A DNA stretch of 64,000 nucleotides from Hyphodiscus hymeniophilus (GCA_016508695.1 VNKQ01000011.1:372001-436000), one strand, 5' to 3'; counted from the first letter of the stretch, positions 1-12,700 are shown. Notes: generated from the letters alone by a model not told the origin. Numbers and translations are program-made.

Positions 1-442
1 GACCATATACAAAAGCTTGCTGTTCAGTCCGTCCGCCGTGACGCTCACCACACTATTAGTGCCCATTTGATTCATGGCCACTTCAAAACACCAGAACTTA
101 GTGTTCTAGTGGAGAGCAACAGCCAATCCGCTCTTTAAAGTTTTCACGTGGTCAAATGGAGTCTTTATTCATGAGCGTACAAATATCCACCAAATCTGGC
201 CTGAAAGACCCACCTGCGCAGCATGATCAACGACATTGAGCTATGATTTGCGAATTACTTTGATGCTCCGCGCACTAAATGCCATTGTTTGATCTACTGG
301 GTAACAGGGGACTATGGTGAATGTGGCTAAGAAAGACATATAACCCGAGGAAGCTCGAAGTATCGAGTCTATTCATGAAACTACTTCTCAGACAGTCTCA
401 TCTGAATTCAGCTCGATTCTGCAATAGTGTTGAGCCTGCAGT
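1..442. other. Left-edge non-coding stretch
   Basis: No open frame of useful length and no recognisable motif. It lies downstream of the amidase that ends at 443 and probably contains its 3' untranslated region. A neighbouring gene could end just outside the window. Confidence 0.4.
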
Positions 443-2411
443 CTAATTCTCCAAGAATAGAGGTGGAGGCTTCACCGGGTTAAAAGTGCTCTCCCAGGCA
501 CTCATAAGCTCAAACAACTTGGCCTCACCATTAGCTCGTGCTATAGCAACCATTCCGAACGCCCTCCCATTGCAATCGAGATGGCCGAGAGGAAGCGATG
601 CAGCTGGGTAGCCTAATATTGTCAATTCCATCCAGTAATAATTGAAATTAATCCTACCTGCAGCAGCAGCGATCTTGGTGAGCTGGCTATCCGCGGGACC
701 AATGATCACATCAAGCTCGAATTTCTCTAAGGTCTTGTCGATTCCTTTCGTTCTCCCGATATTATGTATATTTTGCAAGTGAGCTTCGTATTCCTCAGCA
801 GAAAGCTTTAGAGAAGCGGCGTCTTCTACTCGTCCTTGATTATGATCTGTCAAAGGCTTAATTGATCATACTCGAACGTGGAGCATGAACTAAATTACTG
901 GGTGGAAATTGTTGCCGAATATTGTCATCAATTTTGTAGTCCCTCAAAGCTTCAAAATCCTTCAGAGATGTATATTCCAGCCCACCTAGGTATTTCTCGA
1001 AGTCGATATGGAAGTCGGCGACTGGATTGTTAGTACGATCAGAAAATAGCAGGTTTCAACTCACGTAGGATGGTCAGTAAGCTGTCTCTTCCATTGAAAT
1101 TAAATTCTCCTGGAGAGACGAGAGGCAGGTTCATTACGAATTTCTTGGAAAGCCCTTTAATCGTATCATATGCCCCTTGAAATGCTGTATACTAATATCC
1201 AGTCAGCTGACATAACTGCTGGAACATGTTTGAGGCTGATACCATCTGAGCAGTAGCCTCTGGGACAGGCTTCAAGAAACCGGTATCGTGCCACCAAACA
1301 GTATAGTCAAGAACACCAATAGCCAGTCCAGACCAAGAGGTCGTCAAAACGGATGTAAAGCTCTGTGGAGGAGGGTTGTCCAAAATCTGATCGAGCACAA
1401 GGGCGAGGTCGTATGTTGTCTTAGCCATTGGACCAGCAGAATCACAATTATGTGAAATGGGAACAATGCCACGCGAAGATATGAGACCGATGGTGGGCTT
1501 TATTGAGAACAAACCGCATCTACTCGCTGGCCAAACAAGGGATCCATTGGTTTCAGTGCCGATGGATAGGGGACAATAGCCAGCGGCGACAGCTGCGGCC
1601 GAGCCCGAGGACGATCCTGAGGGCATCTGAATTCGATATCAGAACTGTCTGAAGAAAGGCGTGTCTTAACTCACACTGTGTCCATCCTTTGAATCACCAA
1701 GCTGGACTCCACCACGGACATAAGGAGATTGACCTTGGCCACCAACAGCCGACCAGCCACTAGGAAGATCTTTTCCCCTATTGATAGTCAGACACACATT
1801 GTAACAGAGAGAGTTTATGTATCATGTTGTACTTGAAGTTCGATAGTTCCTATGGCATTTGTTTCGTTAGAGCTTGACCCAATGGCATGAACGAGATACG
1901 CACACTTAAATTAGCTTTCCCGAGAATAATCAATCCAGCATCAATGAGCTTACTTCAAGTCAGCTCTGGTGCAAAACTATGAAGCTTATCTCAATCAACC
2001 TTTTGAGCAACGGGGGCATTCTCGCGAGGCTTTGAATCTAGGAGCGCGAAACTGCCAGCCGTTGTAGTCATACCCAGGCTTGGATGAGTAGCGATATTGT
2101 CCTATAATAATTATTTCTGGGACGACAGTTTGTAAAGGCACTAATGATACCTTAATTATAATGGGTATACCATGTAAGGGGCTCCTGATGGTCCCCGCCC
2201 TGCGTTCTTCATCGAGAGACGAAGCAATAATTTGCAGTTTTTGTCGCGTGGGCTTCGACAGCATGGCATGTAGATAGCCATCGTGCTTTTCAATTTGGTC
2301 AAGATACCAATTGACTAGGTCAGCGCTCTTCAAGGTGCCTCTCTCAAGCAGAGTCTTCAGAAGCTTCACGTCAGCTGTCAAAACATTGAGCGCGGCTGTG
2401 GTCGTCGACAT
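443..2411 (-). CDS. Amidase, amidase-signature family (GatA-like fungal type)
   Basis: Predicted serine hydrolase that cleaves amide bonds; substrate unknown. The spliced protein is about 550 residues. The N-terminal exon (2411 to about 2150) carries HGIPIIIKDNIAT, whose lysine is the expected catalytic base. Further exons carry LIDAGLIILGKANLS and GWSAVGGQGQSPYVRGG. The exon at 1626-1192 holds the signature PSGSSSGSAAA and then GTETNGSLVWPAS with the nucleophile-region serine, so the Lys-Ser-Ser triad looks complete. The last exon (about 850-443) ends ILGYPAASLPLG...PPPLFLEN. Introns have normal GT/AG ends and I see no stop inside the joined exons. It is divergent from a second amidase starting about 317 bp away. 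No signal peptide is visible, so it is probably cytosolic. The family call is firm; the substrate cannot be read from the sequence. Confidence 0.85.
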
Positions 2412-2728
2412 CTTGGTATTTTTATAGCGTGCGCAACAACGCGTGAGAACAGAACTTTTAACATGCGAGATTACCTGTCAGCTTATAAACGCTTTTGTGA
2501 CGTGGTCAGGCGTTCTTTGCTTTGCCTTACTGCAGCCTCAAATCCGCCTGTGTTACCCAACGACATGCCACGGGCTAGGTGGGATAGGCTACTGTAAGAG
2601 GTTCAACATGTACTTATACCTGAGGCATCACAGCAAATAATACTTATTTATCATCTTTCAAGGGCCCCGCCATCGCATTGTTTTTGAGTCCTTCATGGAA
2701 ATTGCTACATTTTCGAGTGCGTTCCGTG
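2412..2728. promoter_or_regulatory. Shared divergent promoter of two amidase genes
   Basis: This 317-bp gap separates the start codons of two divergently transcribed amidases, so it must hold both promoters. One GATA-type core (TTATCA at 2648-2653, TGATAA on the other strand) fits a nitrogen-regulator site, but one hexamer is expected often by chance. Confidence 0.45.
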
Positions 2729-5067
2729 ATGCATCTCGCATCAATTGCTTACGTATTGAACTACGCCTTTTTCCCCCAGAGCATTTTCAGCAACGCCACG
2801 ACATCAAATATGGAGGATTTGGTAAGCCTAAACCCTGCGATAAGCTTTCGACTTGACACAGTCAACTATCTTGCAACGCAGCTATCGATGAACTGTGTAT
2901 GCTATATCATCCTGCTCAACTTTGCCAGTAGCAAGATTAATGTCAATAGGCTGCTCTTATCCAGGACAAAAGTGAACCTTCATTGATAACTTGCTTCAAG
3001 GCGCAGAAGAATCAAGTCATCAACGCCACTACCTTGCGAGAATGGCGAGTTGAGTTTCTGGATCGAGACGATGTATTTGACCCAGCATTCCTTTTCAAGA
3101 TCGTGATTTGTGGCGTGGACTCCAACGACATCAATGTGACGAGCGATGCACAAGAGTTACTTAAAGCCTGGCACACTCAAGGTATCACATACCAACCTCA
3201 TTTGGATATTCCCAACGGGCCTTACTATCTCTTGAGAGGCATCTTTCATTCTGTTTGGAAGGTTTACGATGATTATCAGCTTGCTTTTGTTCAGGCTTTA
3301 TGGCCAGCAACCGAGCAGACATTGCTGGGGGTGAATTGTACGTGGACAAAAATTGAACAATCTAGTCCTATCACCTTTGTACAAACAAATGCGGCGGGTA
3401 ATGGTTACCGAGGACATGGAATAGCTGTTCCACCAAGGTCATACTCGCAAGCTTCTGCGTCTTCCTCATCCAATTCTGCACTTGGGTAAGACATCAGTCA
3501 TCTTGAAATTGAGTCACCGATAGCAAATGTTCTGATCAACATGCTGACATTGCTATCTTAGACACAGCTCCCTGGCAGGTATGAGGTTTGCAATCAAGGA
3601 CAATTACCATGTTAGAGGGACGCGAACATCTCTCGGTAACCGAGCATATTATGAGACCTATCCCATTCAAGACCAACACGCCGAAGCGGTATCCCGTCTA
3701 TTAGATGCAGGTGCTCAAGTTGTGGGTAAAGTTCATCTTAGCTCTTTCGCAATGATGGAACATCCCACACAGAGCGTCGACTATCAGGCCCCCTTCAATC
3801 CTCGAGGCGACGGGTACTTGATAGCAGGTGGAAGTAGTGGTGCAAGCGCCGCCGCCATTGCAACATACGATTGGCTAGACATTTCTTTATGCAGTGATAG
3901 TAAGTTATCACATCCCCGTTTCCGTATGTCTGCAACTCTACTCATATACACAGCTACTGGAAGTGCTCGGATTCCAGCTTTTCAGAACGGAGTCTTTGGG
4001 TTCAGATCATCGACAAAGTCCATATCAGACCGAGGTTTGGTACACGCTTGGGCCGCCATGGATACTCCTGGATGGCTCGGAAGAAATCTTGAAGACTTCC
4101 CTCACGTACTCAATGCGTTATCGCTCGACACGAAGGAACCTCAGTCATTCTCCACGGCATTGCCAGTTGAAATCCTATACCCTAGTGATTTCATTCCCGA
4201 TGACTGTCCTGAGCAGATACAAGCCATGAAAGACTTCCTTTCTGACGTAATTGCTGCTACAGGTAGCACATGGCGACATGTATCTATCAAAGACGACTGG
4301 CGGAGGGCTGCCCCAGTTGATGAGAAGGACTTGAACCAATACCTGTATTATGTGAGCTCGTCGCTTGTCTTATGTAAATCCCACTGACTTCAAATTAGAC
4401 AACAGGCCACGGCTGGTTTTATGCTGCCTATCATTCATTCGATCAATTCAGGCATGACTATGACAAAGCTCACAGTCATAGTCCGTTTATAACGGAAGTC
4501 GTGAGGTGGTATTGGTATGAAATACCGTCCAAACAAAGTCACTAGGTCTAATAAACGAAAGGTCCATGGGGAGTAAGGTGACAAAAGAACAGCACAAAGA
4601 AATCATGAACCGGTTCGGGATTTTCAAAAATTGGTTTATTGACCATTATCAATTGAACGGTCCTAACAACAAACTCTTCGCACTCCACATTGATAAAGTT
4701 GCACCGAAATACCGCGACCAATATCCAGAAGACAACAATCCGGAGGTTCCGGGTCTTCGAGCCACATTTTTAAGCCCTATTCTAGAGGCTCCTGAGCTGG
4801 CAATACCTAGTACGTATTCCTCAAATTATTTCATGCATTAAAAGCTTGCTCAATGCTCGTGTACTGACGGGTTCAATCACAGTTTCCCAACTACCATATA
4901 TATCACGCATTACGAACAAAGAAGAAAAAATACCCCTAGTTGTGTCGCTGATGGGCCCTCCGCACTCCGATATGGAATTGATTCAATGGGTAATAGAAGG
5001 GTTGCAAGGGAGTGGGCGTGCAACGAAAGTGCTTACGGGCAAACTGGCGTTTGATGATCCGAGTTGA
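2729..5067 (+). CDS. Amidase with Arp1-like N-terminal domain, probably secreted
   Basis: Second amidase-signature hydrolase, about 640 residues after splicing. Translation from 2729 gives a hydrophobic leader (MHLASIAYVLNYAFF...), suggesting entry to the secretory pathway. Residues about 40-240 resemble the N-terminal domain of fungal proteins annotated scytalone dehydratase-like Arp1 (SFRLDTVNYL, DDVFDPAFL, IPNGPYYLL). The amidase domain follows: FAIKDNYHVRGTRTS (catalytic Lys), AGGSSGASAAAIATYDW and, across an intron near 3901-3951, CSDTTGSARIPA with its serine. The C-terminus is typical: LAIP joined to VSQLPYISRITNKEE, then GRATKVLTGKLAF. About six introns; the two at about 4387-4398 and 4501-4561 are the least certain. 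The serine loop is one residue shorter than the GGSSSG form usual in this subfamily, but resembles the GGSSGG loop of FAAH, so activity is still plausible. Substrate unknown. Confidence 0.8.
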
Positions 5068-5278
5068 TAAAAAAACATTATTGATGGCTCACAGAATGGT
5101 CTCGCTGAAGGGAGAATGCGTCGAGATTGCACATGTTGTTACTCAGTTTATTGACTTCGAGATTGCTTCAAAAATGAGAATTTGTCTGCACTGAAGCGAA
5201 AACATGTCCTAGATTACAGTGACGTCTTTCCCCATGGCCATACGAAACAGGTAAATCTATAAATGGACATGCGATTCA

Positions 5279-7012
5279 TCAGATCCATTTGCCACCCAGC
5301 CAGGCAAGAGCAACCCAAGATATCAAGACAAGTGGCACGGACGTTGCGAACCACACCCAAAGTTGTACGTTTCCCGTCCCAAAATAAGTTAAATTCATTC
5401 CGAAGAAGGACGAGGTGAACGATATCGGGATATAGAAGAAGGCCAATCGCGTCAGCTGCTCCACTGACATAGCCTGAGCAATTGCACGTTGCGATTCCGC
5501 AATGGCAGCGCTATTCATACAGGTCGCCATGCCGCTCTGGCATCGTGCCAAGAGATACGTTGTTCGAGCTAACAGATTCCGGAAGTCTGTGAGCACAATT
5601 TGAGCAGCTTCCAGTGCTCTTGGATCGCTTCTGGCTCCGTCTTCATTGCTATTGTTGTACGTAATTGGCCAACCAAGGTTCAAATATTGTTCGAGGTCAC
5701 GAATATTCTCGCGCAGTCGATTTTCAAAACGGATCAGGATGTCAAGATGATAGGAGAGGTTGGCAAGACTATAATCTTGGGATTTGAACAGATTGTAGCC
5801 TGTGCATTGATCAATGATCGTCTCTGTCAGATTCAATAGTTGGCAGATGGAATTCGCAGAGCTTTCCAGGATTTCGACCAAGGAGTAAAAGGCGTCGGCT
5901 GCGAGGAGTGAGGGATCTAAAGTCACTCCGTAATTCTTCGCGAGAAGCGAAGCAGACTGAACGAAAGGTCCTCCAGACTGATGTGACACTGGGATGAGGC
6001 ATTCAGAAAGCTTCTGCTTGGTGGCTGGGTCGGGGAAATGGTGGAGAGTAGGGAGAAAGGGAGACTTCCTTGATACACCACCTCGTCCCTTATTCGGCTG
6101 CCATGGGCCCTCGGGACCGTTACCCAGGTCATTTCCGACGTCGGTCCAGATCAGGGTGGCCCATCTACTATTCATTTGCTGGATGACAATGGTGGCTTCC
6201 TGCTCAATGGAAAAGTACTGGGCACTATGAACATTGAATGCACGAACGATGGAATCGCCAGCATGTAGGCTAAATTCGCGGTTCACATCGTGCAAGTATC
6301 TCACCATGGCAGCTTCACTTTTTGTCCGGAGAGCCTGGAGGTCGGAATGGCCTCTCAAGCTTACTTGGCCGCCGCTCTCGCCAAGGGTCACCAATCGAAG
6401 GCGTATCGTGTTGAATGATGCTGATGGTAATGATGGCGATGAGAAAAGCCTGAGACCTCTAGATGCCCAGCGATACTCGAGATGACGCTGGAAGAATAAT
6501 GGATTAGCGTGGCATGTAGCGCCAAGTCGAGTCAGGCATTCTGGTGGTTGATGACCTCGCATGAATATAATAGCAGGATATCGAGATCCCGGCTCTCGAG
6601 GGGATAGAACACTAGGCAATTGGTCCAGTTCCGAGATTGTTGAGCAATGTGTGAACATACGTTTGATAGGGCCTTTGGATCTGTCCTGGGAGGTGGTTGG
6701 GTGCAGCGTGTGAACGACAACATCGACTTGCACCACGGGTGTGTGGTCAAACTCACGAGTGAGGAAAGCCGCGAGCCCCTCATAGAGTTCACCAGAGAAG
6801 AGTGATGTCCCTATTGAATGCTCTGCATGACGGATCACCGAGTCTGCATAATCCTCTGGGGTGGTACATTTATCAACTAGAAGCCCAAGTTAGCTTTTCA
6901 ACCAATACAAAATAGGGGTTACACAAGAGCTTCCATATGGAGTTCACACACTTTCAAGCGCACTACGCGAGCTGTGGATGTTCACAAATTTAGGTCTTTC
7001 AGGTTCCGACAT
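5279..7012 (-). CDS. CorA-like Mg2+ transporter-domain membrane protein
   Basis: A two-exon model gives about 553 residues. The first exon starts at 7012 (MSEPERPKFVNIHSSRSALE); an intron ending in CTTCTAG joins it to IDKCTTPEDYADSVIRHAE. The long body is cytosolic with a helical segment (LDILIRFENRLRENIRDLEQ) before two C-terminal membrane helices (LAFFYIPISFTSSFFGMN and LWVWFATSVPLVLISWVAL). The GMN motif after the first helix is the hallmark of CorA/Alr1 magnesium channels. Many fungal proteins of this shape have a CorA fold but unproven transport, and the N-terminal half resembles no well-studied transporter. I therefore call family membership with confidence and magnesium transport as inference. 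Downstream is the 3' end of the Arp1-type amidase, convergent, 211 bp away. Confidence 0.8.
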
Positions 7013-8224
7013 TAAAAGCTTGCATGTAATACGCGATGCAATTGTAAAGTAGGATGCCGACTTGCTACTCGGGATGGCTTGAGATTTCCTTTAAGCAAAG
7101 ACTGATTCTGCACAGCCGCGTTCATGTTTCACTCACCGAAAGCCTCTAAGCTCACAGCCTCTGGTGATCGCCCAACAAGATCATTGACTTTGCGAGTAGC
7201 TAGATAGGCATGCCGTGAAATGACGGGGATGCCGCTGAGCTCCATGCAAGCCGCCCGTATGAGACGGCCGAAAAAGCCACAATATCGGGACACTGGTTGT
7301 GACCCTCCCTTCACTGGCGTCCAGTCAGGCGATGCCACGAGCTCATCTGTTCAGTCTCTCTCCATTTCGGTCCCGAAGCGCCTCACCTGAATATGCTAAG
7401 AACTTGTATGGACACAGAGCCTCCACAGCTTATGCAGGTGTGCTATCATTCGCATCAAAGAGGGGTTCCATGGACTCGCCCAGTGTGTTTCTACCGTCTC
7501 GACTGCTAGAAGCGTTGCTCATCTACAAGACCCTCAGCCTGCCGTGCAGAAATTTAAAAGGTCAGCACCGTTACTTCCACCACGCTACAAGACCACATAC
7601 AAAATCTACGTTCTACAACGACCTGAAGCAACTTCAAACTCAAGAACGCCTCCCCCACATCATCATGCCATCCCAGACTCAGCCATGGAAACAGGACGCC
7701 GCTGTTATTGAATATATAGCCAAGTGTGCAAGTACTGCTTTGAAGGCTGAGCCCGTCGAAGGCAGAGCAAACTTTTTCCCAAAGGGGGCTATGATATTCA
7801 ACGGTGGCCAGACCGGCGGTCAAAAAGACTCGGGGGTTATTTACAGTACCAAACCGTCAAAGTGACTTTCGACAGGTGAGAAAACCCCACGACCAAAGAA
7901 GGCATGGGCTTATTGCAAAAGGATTGGCGGGCTGTTCAGCGATTGTCAGCTGATGACGGGACGTTAAGAAGCGAAGCAGTTTTATGTTCTTCTCTTGTGT
8001 CTTGTCATTCGTCACTCCCACTTATTATCAATTGTATTGAGAGAAAATCAAGCAGATTCTTTTGCACAGTTGGAGTGGATTAACTTTTAGCAAAGCAAGT
8101 CACTGGTGTACCAAGATCGCATGCCACTGAATATATGCATTTCCGCTCGTAGTAGTTCGTGTTCAACCTACCATAGTTCCTTCATGTCAAGACCAAATCC
8201 ACTCCCCCTGAAAATTATCAAGCC
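7013..8224. other. Intergenic region with weak coding signals
   Basis: This is the gap between the CorA-like gene and the AsaB-like gene. A minus-strand frame at 7129-7338 starts with ATG and ends at a good donor-like GTGAGT, and a plus-strand frame covers 7299-7865; both are short and match nothing I recognise. The rest shows no motif. Confidence 0.35.
7665..7865 (+). CDS. Possible small protein of unknown function
   Basis: From an ATG at 7665 an open frame encodes 66 residues (MPSQTQPWKQDAAVIEYIAK...), ending GQTGGQKDSGVIYSTKPSK. It has no signal peptide, no membrane segment and no known motif. The same frame is open upstream to 7299, so a longer product is possible. A minus-strand frame covers 7554-7823. 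Composition is protein-like rather than repetitive, but there is no family support; it could be a chance frame or one exon of a larger gene. Confidence 0.2.
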   Translation: MPSQTQPWKQDAAVIEYIAKCASTALKAEPVEGRANFFPKGAMIFNGGQTGGQKDSGVIYSTKPSK

Positions 8225-9295
8225 TCAATCATCGTAGAAAACCAAAGTCCTCACTTCAATACTTTCACGCTGTGGGTCTGAATCTTGGGCAGCAGGATTA
8301 TGGAACGCAGTATGAGGAGTGCCTGCTGGAATCAGCTCTATCGAATGGAATTTCCACAGCATCAACACACCCATTAACCCTCTCGAGTCGGTTTGCAGAA
8401 TGGCCCATGCTTCGGTGTCCTTCTGATCACTCAGATACATGAACTTATGTGTATCTGATTTGTAAACGAGACTTGTGTCAACCACTTTGTCGTAGTAGAC
8501 CATGTCTCTGGCCTGTACGTCTAATTCTGGGTTGACTGTGGAATTATCGACCATCATTAATGGCCACCTTTTGACTGGACCTCGCAGTGGTTTCCACACT
8601 CTGTAGACCATTCATCGTAAGACTTGAAACCTCTAATAAAAGTAATATGGAGAATAAATGTTAACTTACGTGACATACTGGTATCGTTTTTTGACAAGGT
8701 CAGCCGCGTCGTTTCCGTTAATCCTTTCGAGAATATCTAGAGTTCCTTCTGGCGTGGAATCTATGGAAAGGTTAGCTATGACACCTGGTTGTCTAGATTC
8801 CCTATGGCTTTACCGATGTGAAGCAGTGTTGCGGGTTGCTCCCACTCGTAGGGTTTTCCTGTTGATATTGGAAACGCACCATGGCTTTTGCGAACCTAAG
8901 AAACCAGTTTAGTGGCAAACTCATCTAAAGTTTCTATCCCGCGAAGTAAATACCACGAAGTCGTGAACCTGGACTAGACTTGCACCAAGGTGCTGTCGCA
9001 GCTTTTCGGCGACAGGAGGCAGGTATCGAGCTCTGATGGCATTCCCATCACTGAAGTCTTCTACGGTCATTGAAACGTCCAAGTCCAATACCGCAAACCC
9101 ATTTTTCTCAAGTGTGAGATCCTTCTCGCGACCCCTCACGTCTTCCACGGGGATGCCTTCGTGCTTCGATATGTGGAGATTCTTGCGGGGAAAATTGCCG
9201 GGGAAATCGAACCGCATCTCATAGGGTTTCTCATGCTTGTAGAGCTCCAACCTATCTAGACAGCATATGGACGTAATCAGCGGTTGGGTATCCAT
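8225..9295 (-). CDS. AsaB/CmcJ-like 2OG-Fe(II) hydroxylase/desaturase
   Basis: Member of the fungal AsaB-like family (hydroxylases and desaturases of secondary metabolism, also annotated CmcJ-like or methyltransferase). The chosen ATG at 9295 gives MDTQPLITSICCLDRLELYK, then KPYEMRFDFPGNFPRKN. An intron with donor GTATTT and acceptor TTCTTAG joins VQVHDFV to VRKSHGAFPISTGKPYEWEQ. The metal-site HID (LLHID) is split by the next intron, then STPEGTLDILERINGNDAAD, and after a third intron VWKPLRGPVKRWPL. A second histidine (GTPHTAFHNP) and arginine (ESIEVRTLVFYDD, C-terminus) complete the expected His-Asp-His and 2OG-binding residues. About 300 residues, normal for the family, no lesion seen. 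No PKS, NRPS or terpene synthase lies nearby, so its product cannot be inferred from context. Confidence 0.82.
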
Positions 9296-9748
9296 ATTAG
9301 TAGATCGGACTTTTTGTCCAACGGTATATGTTTTCAAATTTCACGAAATGGAGCTTGCGATTTTCAGACCCTCGAGCGTTAAGCAGAGAGGAAGCAGTAT
9401 CAGTGAACGGCACTGTGTGTAAAGGAGGCAAAGCTGCCAGAGAAGCTCACCTATAGCCGGCCCATGTGATAGTTCAGTCTAACTCATTGGGAAACATAAT
9501 CTCCCAAGCCTTTCATGGACTCAATCACGGCCTTGCTAAGTGCAGACGCCCAGCTTTGCTGTGTGTGACATGAGATTATGCACTTTGCCGGGAAGCTGCA
9601 TGCTACTCGAGCAATAATCACGCCACCCGACCAACAGCAATGCAACACGGAGCTGACAGTTGCTTCGTAAGTCACACTTAAATACATTGGTGTTTTTATT
9701 GTAACTACTCATTGAGCGACCATCGTGAAACCATCTCAGTTGTGCGCC
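9296..9748. promoter_or_regulatory. Divergent intergenic region, AsaB-like gene and NLR
   Basis: The 453-bp region between two divergent start codons must contain both promoters. No TATA box or known operator stands out, and small frames in it have no recognisable product. Confidence 0.35.
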
Positions 9749-12700
9749 ATGAGTACTTCCGGCTTTTCTCGCCCCCAGTTACGGAGGATATGCCAACATG
9801 CCTCTCCACAGTCACTGTAAGCAAGCGAATATCCTCCGAGCAACAGTCAGAAGAAGTACTAAAATGTTTCATAGCCTTATATTGGTACAGGGTATAGACA
9901 CTCCCGCCCCATCAACATGGTTTGAAGGCAAAGGCACTCCATGGGATCAATTTCTTCCGAACAGTATACTTCCAGCACCCACCGTGTACTCTTATGACCA
10001 CGGACTAGGTCCCGAAATAGACTCGAGACTGTGGAGTAATTTATTCGATAGAGGATTGGTGTTGCTGGACGACCTATTAGCATTACTTAAAGCCAGAATC
10101 GAGGTTCGTCGAGATGGTCATTTGGGAACAAAAGCTGATATATGCTCCTCGAAAAGCTTCGTAGCTGTGCCATAGTTTATATAGCCCACAGCTTGGGTGG
10201 TATCATAGTAAAACAAGTGAGATTCTTTGCCGAATTGACTGGTGGATTCAACGAACTCACTTCTACAGTGCCTTGCTACCGCACTTGAAAGGCCAACTGA
10301 CTTCAAAGATGTGGTTCGGGCAACCGCAGCCTTCATCACAATTGCGACACCCCATTCGAAGTCAGAAGACCCAAAGGACTGGAGCCAACCTCAATTACTG
10401 CTTGGAACTCGGGGCTATTACAAGCGGGGCTCCCCAACTACCGCAGATGATGCCAAGCGTCTGTCGTATTTGTGCTTGCGCTTTGAGGGGGCCGTGGGCA
10501 ACCTTCCCATCATGAATCTTTGTGAGACGAAACATGTCAATATCAAGAGCCTTTTTGTTAGATCTTCCAAGACTTTGGTCAGTATTTGAGACAAGAATCC
10601 AAGAGCGAGGATGCTGAGGTCCCTCCAATCAGATTGTTCCCGAAGATGTCTGCAAGATACACTCTCGTCTCGAGGAGTTTATCGAAGTGCCAGGAAATCA
10701 TCTGAATATTTGTAACGTGGTAACCAGTTACCAAGTAGGCAAATGGATCCAGCAGCCGGTAGCTGCGGCTCTGTCACGCATCTCCAGAGAACTACAAGAT
10801 GGTAATCAGATTTTGGAGCTATGAGCTACACCGCAGCTAAGAGTTACAGATATACACTTTTCTGTTCTGGATTCGGTCACGATTGACAGTCACGATGCTG
10901 CAGATGTGTCCTACAGATCAAACTCCGGAATTTCTACAAAAGATATCAGCAACCAAGCGACGATTGCACTTAGTGACACACGTAGGGATGGTCTCTCGTC
11001 ACTTTCGGACTTCTCGACAGTCAAGCGAGATCCGGTACTTCCTTGTCATATGATTGCAGGCTCGAAAAACAAGGACTACTATGGGAGAGATGAGATCATG
11101 GCCTTGCTTGAAGATAGTTTGGCGCCCATGAATCAATCTGGGGTCCCTAAAAAAGACCTCAAGACTTTCGGGCTTTGCGGTCCAGGTGGTATTGGCAAGA
11201 CCCAGGTTGCGAATGCATATGCCCTCACCCACACAGAAATGTTCGAGGCAATCTTCTGGGTACATGCGGAAGAGCTCACGGTTTTAGCAGACGAATTCAG
11301 TCGCCTTGCTGAGGGTCTCGGGCTGGTGCTAGAGGGTACTCCAGATGCCAGAGATCAAGTAGTCACGCGCGAGCTCGTCAAAGGCTGGTTGGCAGATCCC
11401 GTGAGATCGTATCACAGGGCCGACAACAATGCAGATGACGGGGTGGCATGGCTTTTGATCTTTGACAATGTCCCCAATCCAGATATTCTTACCGACTTCT
11501 GGCCACCCTCAGGAAGCAGTGGCTCGATCCTCATCACCAGTCGAGATACGCTAGCAAAAACGCAATTCTACCAGATCGATAATGGCATAGACCTACCTCC
11601 TTTAAGCGCAAAGCACTCGGCAGAACTCTTGCTCAAGTTGACCTGGCGAGAAAATATTGCTGAAGAGGAAACACTTAGTCAATCGGTGGCAGAGAAACTG
11701 GGCGGGTTGCCATTAGCGCTCACTCAAATGGCCGGAGTTATGATCCGTCAAAGTCTCTCCTTTGCAGATTTTCTGAGAAGATATAACGAGGAAGAGACGC
11801 ATGGTACACTCTTCAGCCTTTCTCTCGAGCCCCGCCACAAGAGAACTATTTACGGTTATACACTTGCATCAGTCTGGGCTCTGGAGCAGTTAAAATTGAG
11901 CTCCGGCTTGCTAGATGTGATGTCTTTCTTGGACCCAGACAATATCCCCGAAAAGTTTCTGTTGGGAAATGTTGGCCTATCGACGCTCTCAGACTTCCCA
12001 AAAACAGTGACAGAATACCAAGACGCACGCTACGAGCTTTTAAAATCATCGCTCATCATGAAAAACTCGTCTGCATCAAATCTAACGATCCATCGCCTGA
12101 TTCAAGACGGAGCGAGAGCTAAAATGAAGCCAGAAAGAGCAACAACTGTCTTCAACGCCGTAGTTGACAATTTGTATTCCATGTGGCCTCACGCTGAAGC
12201 TGGGGTTCGTCATCATATCGGGCGCTGGAAGGACTGCCAGATACTCTCACCGCATATCCTGAGGCTCAAAGAGCATTTCCTCCGAGCAGGCAGCTTGGTG
12301 ATGTCGATATGGAAAACAAACTTGAAGTTTACAACACTATTGAATGAGCTGGGCTGGTATGTCGCAGAAGCGATTTTCATCAGTGCCATGAAGGCTAAGT
12401 AAGTTCCACAGGTATTTTCAAGAACGCGGCTATACTCCCGAGGCAATGGACTGCTACCAGACAGCTCAAACGAACATTCAATACATCATCAGTACCAAAT
12501 CATCAAATGAGTTGTCCCTTGTTGCTCATCCGCAAGACCAAAGCGAAGAATATCTATTGCTCGCAGAGGTACACAATAATATTGCGGGCGCAGCAACGGA
12601 AGATAACGATTCTGATACTGCACGGCAACATTTCGCAATTTACAAAGAGATGCTACAAAACAGCGAAAAGATCAACAGGAATGTGTCTGATTCGCGGCTT

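Noticed and set aside
2648..2653. GATA site as nitrogen-regulator control of the amidase pair
   Set aside because: A single hexamer is expected by chance at this length and no paired site was seen.
5600..6485. Open frames opposite the CorA-like gene
   Set aside because: They are antisense shadows of a well-supported coding exon and have no motif.
7129..7338. Minus-strand 69-codon frame ending at a donor-like GTGAGT
   Set aside because: Tested as an upstream exon of the CorA-like gene; no acceptor gave a convincing in-frame join, and the CorA model is complete from 7012.
9749..10580. Frame changes at the NLR N-terminus as pseudogene lesions
   Set aside because: Each change is resolved by a GT-AG intron of about 49-58 bp and the joined product is in frame to the stop.
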